Source of the DNA: Saccharomyces mikatae IFO 1815 | Lineage: Eukaryota > Ascomycota > Saccharomycetes > Saccharomycetales > Saccharomycetaceae | Length of the DNA: 64,000 nucleotides | Assembly: GCF_947241705.1 (NCBI RefSeq) | Contig: NC_079271.1 | Coordinates: 620,001-684,000 of the forward strand | Direction: 5' to 3' | In this document: positions 59,023 to 64,000 of the stretch, in pieces | Numbering within the stretch: the stretch's first letter is position 1 | How the letters are laid out: each line of letters begins with the position of its first letter | The notes under the pieces: generated by a model | The model's input: the letters and a program-made list of their open reading frames with translations, nothing else | Databases searched by the model: none | Told to the model about the DNA's origin: nothing | Program-made: the position numbers and the translations under genes

Positions 59023-61803
59023 ATGGTTTCGGTTATAGACAAGCTTGTTTTCGACTTTGGTGGCAAAACTATAGTCTCTCTCGCGCCAGACAATAACACT
59101 TTGTGTGTAGCTAATAAGAATGGCTTAACAAAGATCCTGAAGACGAATAACCCAGAAGAAGAACCAGAGACACTAGATTCTTCCAAATTAGTCTCTTCTA
59201 TTAAATGCTATTCAAACTCTCATTTTTTGATGACCACAATGCAAGGTGATGCTCTAAAGTACAACATTAATTCTACTCAAGAAGAACTATTAGCTAGATT
59301 TGCTTTGCCCCTACGTGACTGCTGTGTGATTCATTCAGGTAAAATGGGCGTATTCGGAGGGGACGATTTAGAGCTAATCCTTTTGGAATTGGACGATGAA
59401 GGCCACAAAAAGCATACCATTAAAATCGATGAACAAGTTTCTCAAATTTCGTACAATTCACAAATGAATATTCTAGCAGTTTCAATGATAAACGGTAAAA
59501 TTCAACTTTTTTCCCTAACATCCACTATTCCTAATAAAGTTCACGAGTTAAATGATTACATTGTAGCCAATTCATACGATGATACACACAGAGATAAGAT
59601 ACTCTCGAATATGACGGATGACGTCGATAAAGACAGCGATAATGACCTGAATGAAGCAGCTGATTTAGATGAGAACAATGTTACTGATCCAGAGTTTTGT
59701 TCTTCCAATAGGATATGTACAAGAGTAGCTTGGCATCCAAAGGGTCTACATTTTGCATTACCATGTTCTGATAATACGGTGAAAATATTTACCATAAAGG
59801 GTTATTCTTTGAAAAAAACATTGACGTCTAATCACTCTTCAACGAAGGCCCATTTAATTGACTTGCAATTCGACCCATTACGCGGGAATTATATTGCAGC
59901 AGTAGATTTAAATAATAAGCTTACTGTATGGAATTGGGAAACATCCGAAATCCACTACACAAAGGAATTTAAACAAAAAATTACTAACTTTGCTTGGAAA
60001 ATTCAAGCAGATTCTAAAACTCTAGATCTTATTTTAGGCACTTGGTCCGGTAATATAACTATTGTCCAAAATTTAGCAGAGTCCGCAGCAACAAATATAC
60101 CTGATCAATCTTTCGTCGAATCTTCAACAAAACAGGGGCTTTTTGTGGATTCTGATTCTGATTTGGAAAATTTAGAAAGAGATGGAGATGCAGACAAAAG
60201 CGACAAGATGTTTTCTGATATTACACAAGACCAAAATACAGAGGATGTGTTCACTCAAACTCATGACGGTCCCAGCGGAGTGAGTGAAAAGAGAAAATAC
60301 AATTTCGAAGATGAAGAAGACTTTATTGATGACGATGATGGTGCGGGCTATATCAGTAATAAAAAACCACATAATGGAAATTCTTACTCCAGAACACGTA
60401 GAAATCACTCGTTACCAATCAATTTGACGAGCCCAGCGAAATTTCGTTATATGCCGTTTTCTCCAGCAGCAACACCTTTTGGTTTTACCGATAGACGTTA
60501 TTTAACAATGAATGAGGTAGGTTATGTATCTACTGTCAAGAATAGTGAACAATATAGCATAACAGTTTCATTTTTTGACGTTGGTCGTTTTCGGGAATAC
60601 CACTTTGAGGACTTATTTGGTTACGATTTATGTTTCTTAAATGAAAAAGGCACCCTCTTTGGCCAATCCAAGACCGGACAGATACAATATAGGCCACACG
60701 ATAGCATACACTCAAATTGGACCAAGATAATTCCTCTAAAAACTGGCGAGAAACTAACCAGTATAGCAGCTACCCCAGTTCGCGTTATTATTGGTACTTC
60801 GTTAGGCTATTTTAGAAGCTTTAATAAATTCGGGGTTCCATTCTCCGTTGAAAAGACATCTCCAATTGTAGCATTAACTGCCCAGGATTATAGAGTTTTT
60901 TCAGTACATTACTCGCAGTTTCATGGACTTTCGTACTCTTTATTCGAATTAGGCCCTTCGATTACAAAATACTATAAAAGAGAACTTCCACTTCCAATGA
61001 ACTTACCAAATTTTAATTCTGATATGGCAAAAGAAGCAAATCTTGACTTCTATAATTTTAATCCGCTAGGTATAAAAAGTTTGTTCTTTTCAAGCTATGG
61101 CGATCCGTGCATTTTTGGTTTTGACAACACACTTCTATTATTATCAAAGTGGAGATCATCTGAAGAAAGCAGATGGCTACCTGTTCTCGATAGTAATATG
61201 GAAATATGGAAAATGTCAGGAGGAAAGGAAACGACCGATATACATGTTTGGCCTTTGACTTTGGCATATGACACATTAAACTGTATTCTAGTCAAAGGAA
61301 AACATATATGGCCTGAATTTCCTCTACCTTTGCCATCTGAAATGGAAATTAGGATACCAGTACTTGTTAAGAGCAAGTTGTTAGAAGAGAAGAGAGCTTT
61401 ATTAAATAAAAAGAATGAATTTGAAGCTACAGGGGAAAATGAAGAGGAAGACGACAAAGAAATAGAAGTTCCCGTTTATATGGCAGCAGAAGAAGAGTAC
61501 CTGCGTACAAAGGTCTTATCAGAATTGCTGACGGATACGCTGGAAAATGATGGTGAAATGTACGGGAACGAAAATGACGTATTGACAGCATTAAATGGCG
61601 CATATGATAAGGCTTTGTTACGTCTATTTGCAACTGCATGCTCCGACCAAAATGTTGAAAAAGCTTTTTCGCTTGCTTATGAATTGAAGCAAGATAGAGC
61701 ACTTAATGCAGCTGCTAAAATATCAGAAAGAGCTGAACTAGTCTCTCTCGTTAAAAGAATTAATGATATACGGGAAGCTAGATATGAACAGCAACTGAAA
61801 TAA
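59023..61803 (+). CDS. CTF4: CTF4, replisome adaptor (AND-1 family)
   Basis: 926 residues against 927 in S. cerevisiae (YPR135W). The N-terminal half has WD40-like repeats (VAWHPKGLHFALPCSDNTV near 237-255; LIDLQFDPLRGNYIAAVDLN). An acidic disordered linker at about 375-450 (DEEDFIDDDDGAG) leads to a second beta-propeller and helical C-terminal trimerisation domain from about 465 onward. Ctf4 homotrimers link the CMG helicase and DNA polymerase alpha-primase and support sister chromatid cohesion. An MCB site upstream fits S-phase expression. Confidence 0.97.
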   Translation: MVSVIDKLVFDFGGKTIVSLAPDNNTLCVANKNGLTKILKTNNPEEEPETLDSSKLVSSIKCYSNSHFLMTTMQGDALKYNINSTQEELLARFALPLRDCCVIHSGKMGVFGGDDLELILLELDDEGHKKHTIKIDEQVSQISYNSQMNILAVSMINGKIQLFSLTSTIPNKVHELNDYIVANSYDDTHRDKILSNMTDDVDKDSDNDLNEAADLDENNVTDPEFCSSNRICTRVAWHPKGLHFALPCSDNTVKIFTIKGYSLKKTLTSNHSSTKAHLIDLQFDPLRGNYIAAVDLNNKLTVWNWETSEIHYTKEFKQKITNFAWKIQADSKTLDLILGTWSGNITIVQNLAESAATNIPDQSFVESSTKQGLFVDSDSDLENLERDGDADKSDKMFSDITQDQNTEDVFTQTHDGPSGVSEKRKYNFEDEEDFIDDDDGAGYISNKKPHNGNSYSRTRRNHSLPINLTSPAKFRYMPFSPAATPFGFTDRRYLTMNEVGYVSTVKNSEQYSITVSFFDVGRFREYHFEDLFGYDLCFLNEKGTLFGQSKTGQIQYRPHDSIHSNWTKIIPLKTGEKLTSIAATPVRVIIGTSLGYFRSFNKFGVPFSVEKTSPIVALTAQDYRVFSVHYSQFHGLSYSLFELGPSITKYYKRELPLPMNLPNFNSDMAKEANLDFYNFNPLGIKSLFFSSYGDPCIFGFDNTLLLLSKWRSSEESRWLPVLDSNMEIWKMSGGKETTDIHVWPLTLAYDTLNCILVKGKHIWPEFPLPLPSEMEIRIPVLVKSKLLEEKRALLNKKNEFEATGENEEEDDKEIEVPVYMAAEEEYLRTKVLSELLTDTLENDGEMYGNENDVLTALNGAYDKALLRLFATACSDQNVEKAFSLAYELKQDRALNAAAKISERAELVSLVKRINDIREARYEQQLK

Positions 61804-62141
61804 CAAGCAAAAGTATCTATAACTATATAATAAAAATCATTCAACACACTCACAATGTTATTCAGAATGAGCGCCATTAACATGACGACGTATTTGTTAT
61901 GGATGCGACAGTAATGAGGCAGTACGTTTAACGTGACCTGAAATACAAGCGACATCTTTGCGAATTTTCGCGAAAGGAGAAAGTGAAAAAATATGAAAAA
62001 AAAAAGATGTCATATTTCAGAGATGAGCTTCAAGAAAACGCTGTAATACCAGACTTTGTACCGCATATATTCAAACAGCTACCAAATTATAGCTCCCCAT
62101 CTTCTCTTTATTGTTTTAGATTGATATAGCGTCAGGAAAAG
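61804..62141. promoter_or_regulatory. CTF4/RRP9 intergenic region with PAC element
   Basis: 338 bp. GAGATGAGC at 62020-62028 matches the PAC core, about 115 bp before RRP9, with A-rich RRPE-like sequence at 61984-62005. This fits a ribosome-biogenesis gene. Confidence 0.65.
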
Positions 62142-63863
62142 ATGTCAGATGTTACCCAACAAAAGAAGAGGAAGAGATCTAGAGAAGAAGTTGATCGTTC
62201 GAGACCCACAGTAGATGAAGAAATTACAGATCCATCCTCAAACGAAGATGAACAACCAGAAGTTACCGATGAAGAAGATGCATTAGAATCTGAAGAAGAA
62301 TTTGAAGGAGAAAATCCAGCCGACAAAAGAAGAAGGCTCGCCAAACAATACTTAGAGAATCTAAAAAGTGAAGCCAATGAGATTTTAATTGATGGAGGAG
62401 ATGAGGCAGAAAAAGATTCAAAGCATACCAAGGAAAGAACAGTCGATGAATACAATAACTTTGACGCTGGTGATTTAGATAAGGACATCATTGCATCCAG
62501 GTTAAAAGAAGACGTCGCTGAACAGCAAGGTCGAGTCTTTAGACATTTTGCTGATAAACTTCTGATTTCTGAAGCAAAAAAGAGTTTTACAAGGGTAGGC
62601 GAAAATAATCTTACTTGTATTAGTTGTTTTCAACCAGTTCTAAACAAATATACCTTCGAGGAATCATCTAATGGAGATAAGAACAAAGGTAGATCATTTG
62701 CTTATACAGTAAGCAAAGACTTACAACTTACTAAGTATGACATCACTGACTTTAGCCAAAGACCAAAAAAACTTAAGTATGCTAAAGGTGGAGCAAAATA
62801 CATACCTACGAGTAAGCATGAATATGAGAATACCACAGAAGGCCATTATGACGAAATTTTAACTGTAGCGGCTTCGCCTGATGGGAAGTATGTCGTCACG
62901 GGTGGGAAAGATAGAAAACTAATTGTATGGAGCACTGAATCCTTGTCCCCCGTTAAAGTTATTCCTACAAAGGACCGCCGAGGAGAAGTTTTGTCTTTGG
63001 CGTTCAGAAAAAATTCTGATCAGTTATATGCATCATGCGCAGACTATAAGATAAGAACATATTCAATAAACCAGTTTTCCCAGTTGGAGATTCTCTATGG
63101 ACATCATGATATAGTAGAAGATATATCTGCTTTGGCCATGGAGAGATGTGTTACCGTTGGTGCCCGTGATAGAACAGCTATGCTTTGGAAGATTCCAGAT
63201 GAGACCAGATTGACATTTAGAGGTGGTGATGAACCTCAAAAATTACTAAAGAGATGGATGAAAGACAACGCAAAGGAGAGAGAAGATGGAGAAGTCGAAT
63301 ATCCTGATGAATCAGAAGCACCTTTGTTTTTCTGTGAAGGTAGTATTGACGTTGTGAGCATGGTAGATGATTCTCATTTCATAACCGGTTCTGACAATGG
63401 TAGTATATGTCTGTGGTCTCTGGCGAAAAAAAAACCTATTTTCACTGAAAGAATTGCACATGGCATTTTATCAGCACCCTCTTCAAATGACATATCAGGG
63501 GAAACAGATGAGGAGTTGAGGAAAAGACAGCTGCAAGGTAAAAAACTATTGCAACCATTTTGGATCACGTCTCTTTATGCTATTCCATACTCGAATGTAT
63601 TTATATCAGGCTCATGGGATGGATCCTTGAAAATCTGGAAAATTGGCGATAATCTAAGATCATTTGAGTTGCTAGGTGAATTAACAGGCGCTAAAGGTGT
63701 AGTAACCAAGATTCAAGTTGTAGAGAGTGGTAAACATGGTAAAGAGAAGTTCCGTATCTTGGCTAGTGTGGCTAAAGAACATAGACTTGGTAGATGGACT
63801 GCAAAAGTCCCAGGTGCCAGAAATGGTATATACTCTGCTGTCATTGATCAAACAGGCTTTTAG
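62142..63863 (+). CDS. RRP9: RRP9, U3 snoRNP-specific WD40 protein
   Basis: 573 residues, the S. cerevisiae length (YPR137W). The N-terminal ~120 residues are highly charged, with basic QKKRKRSREE and long acidic runs. The rest forms a WD40 propeller starting near 235 (HYDEILTVAASPDGKYVVTG), with GRKDRKLIVW-like, FITGSDNGSICLW and FISGSWDGSLKIWK blades. Rrp9 (human U3-55K) binds the box B/C motif of U3 snoRNA and is required for 18S rRNA processing. A PAC element upstream agrees. The frame ends inside the window, so the gene is complete. Confidence 0.97.
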   Translation: MSDVTQQKKRKRSREEVDRSRPTVDEEITDPSSNEDEQPEVTDEEDALESEEEFEGENPADKRRRLAKQYLENLKSEANEILIDGGDEAEKDSKHTKERTVDEYNNFDAGDLDKDIIASRLKEDVAEQQGRVFRHFADKLLISEAKKSFTRVGENNLTCISCFQPVLNKYTFEESSNGDKNKGRSFAYTVSKDLQLTKYDITDFSQRPKKLKYAKGGAKYIPTSKHEYENTTEGHYDEILTVAASPDGKYVVTGGKDRKLIVWSTESLSPVKVIPTKDRRGEVLSLAFRKNSDQLYASCADYKIRTYSINQFSQLEILYGHHDIVEDISALAMERCVTVGARDRTAMLWKIPDETRLTFRGGDEPQKLLKRWMKDNAKEREDGEVEYPDESEAPLFFCEGSIDVVSMVDDSHFITGSDNGSICLWSLAKKKPIFTERIAHGILSAPSSNDISGETDEELRKRQLQGKKLLQPFWITSLYAIPYSNVFISGSWDGSLKIWKIGDNLRSFELLGELTGAKGVVTKIQVVESGKHGKEKFRILASVAKEHRLGRWTAKVPGARNGIYSAVIDQTGF

Positions 63864-64000
63864 ATTGTTAACATAAGTTCCATGTCTCTTTCACGCCCTT
63901 ACAGGTTACAACCCGATACCAATCTTCAAACTATGAAAATATCAAGTATATAGAAATAAGCATATAGAGATGAAATGTATCTATTGTAGAATAAACGAAA

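Noticed and set aside
61677-61955. 92-codon minus-strand ORF across the CTF4 3' end
   Set aside because: Overlaps the conserved CTF4 C-terminus; comparable to a dubious ORF in S. cerevisiae.
62132-62491. 119-codon serine-rich antisense ORF at the start of RRP9
   Set aside because: Complement of the acidic Glu/Asp tract of RRP9.
1-64000. CRISPR arrays, bacterial-type operons, rRNA genes
   Set aside because: None seen; the trinucleotide and 57-bp repeats do not have CRISPR spacing, and the genome is clearly yeast nuclear.

Overview
The window is a gene-dense, AT-rich nuclear segment of a Saccharomyces sensu stricto yeast. Nearly every gene is an intron-less ORF, the one spliced gene uses textbook yeast splice signals (GTATGT, TACTAAC), the tRNA genes sit beside Ty1/Ty2-type delta LTRs, and gene order follows the right arm of S. 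cerevisiae chromosome XVI from YPR106W (ISR1) to YPR137W (RRP9). The proteins have the expected lengths but disordered parts (CLB5 and CLB2 N-termini, CTR1 ectodomain) differ clearly from the S. cerevisiae proteins as I remember them. I therefore infer a sister species and not S. cerevisiae; I cannot name it from sequence alone.

Layout. 0-4 kb: ISR1, YTH1, RPN7. 4.2-5.3 kb: a nest of LTRs beside tRNA-Thr(UGU). 5.6-29.8 kb: GLD1, RPC40, DBF20, MRD1, PIS1, YPR114W, RGC1, RRG8, HOB2 (YPR117W), MRI1. 29.9-31.1 kb: tRNA-Lys(UUU) with intron, then reverse-oriented LTR relics. 32.5-36.0 kb: convergent B-type cyclins CLB2 and CLB5. 36.6-41.1 kb: tRNA-Cys(GCA), an LTR cluster, a THI20/21/22-family gene on the minus strand, and eroded LTR pieces. 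41.8-64 kb: AXL1, CTR1, YLH47, YPR127W, ANT1, SCD6, NAT3, RPS23B (spliced), SPN1, TOM5, MSS18, CTF4, RRP9.

The genes are not an operon-like set. They cover ordinary yeast cell biology: cell cycle (CLB2, CLB5, DBF20, CTF4), ribosome production (RPC40, MRD1, RRP9, RPS23B), lipid and membrane biology (PIS1, HOB2, RGC1, GLD1), mitochondria and peroxisomes (YLH47, RRG8, MSS18, TOM5, ANT1), and metabolism (MRI1, thiamine gene, YPR127W, CTR1). Several genes (DBF20, RGC1, CLB2, CLB5, RPS23B) are known whole-genome-duplication partners of genes on the chromosome VII right arm. Recognisable promoter elements fit these roles: PACE at RPN7, PAC/RRPE at MRD1, RRP9 and RPC40, Mcm1/Forkhead at CLB2, MCB at CLB5 and CTF4, an Mcm1 box at PIS1, copper elements at CTR1 and Rap1 sites at RPS23B.

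I found no previously undescribed multi-gene system. The most noteworthy points are the thiamine gene lying opposite to the orientation implied by its S. cerevisiae name (YPR121W) and bracketed by LTR relics, LTRs nested up to three deep with matching target-site duplications, a repeated 381-bp LTR type I cannot assign to a family, and a perfect 24-bp-arm inverted repeat in the YPR127W promoter.
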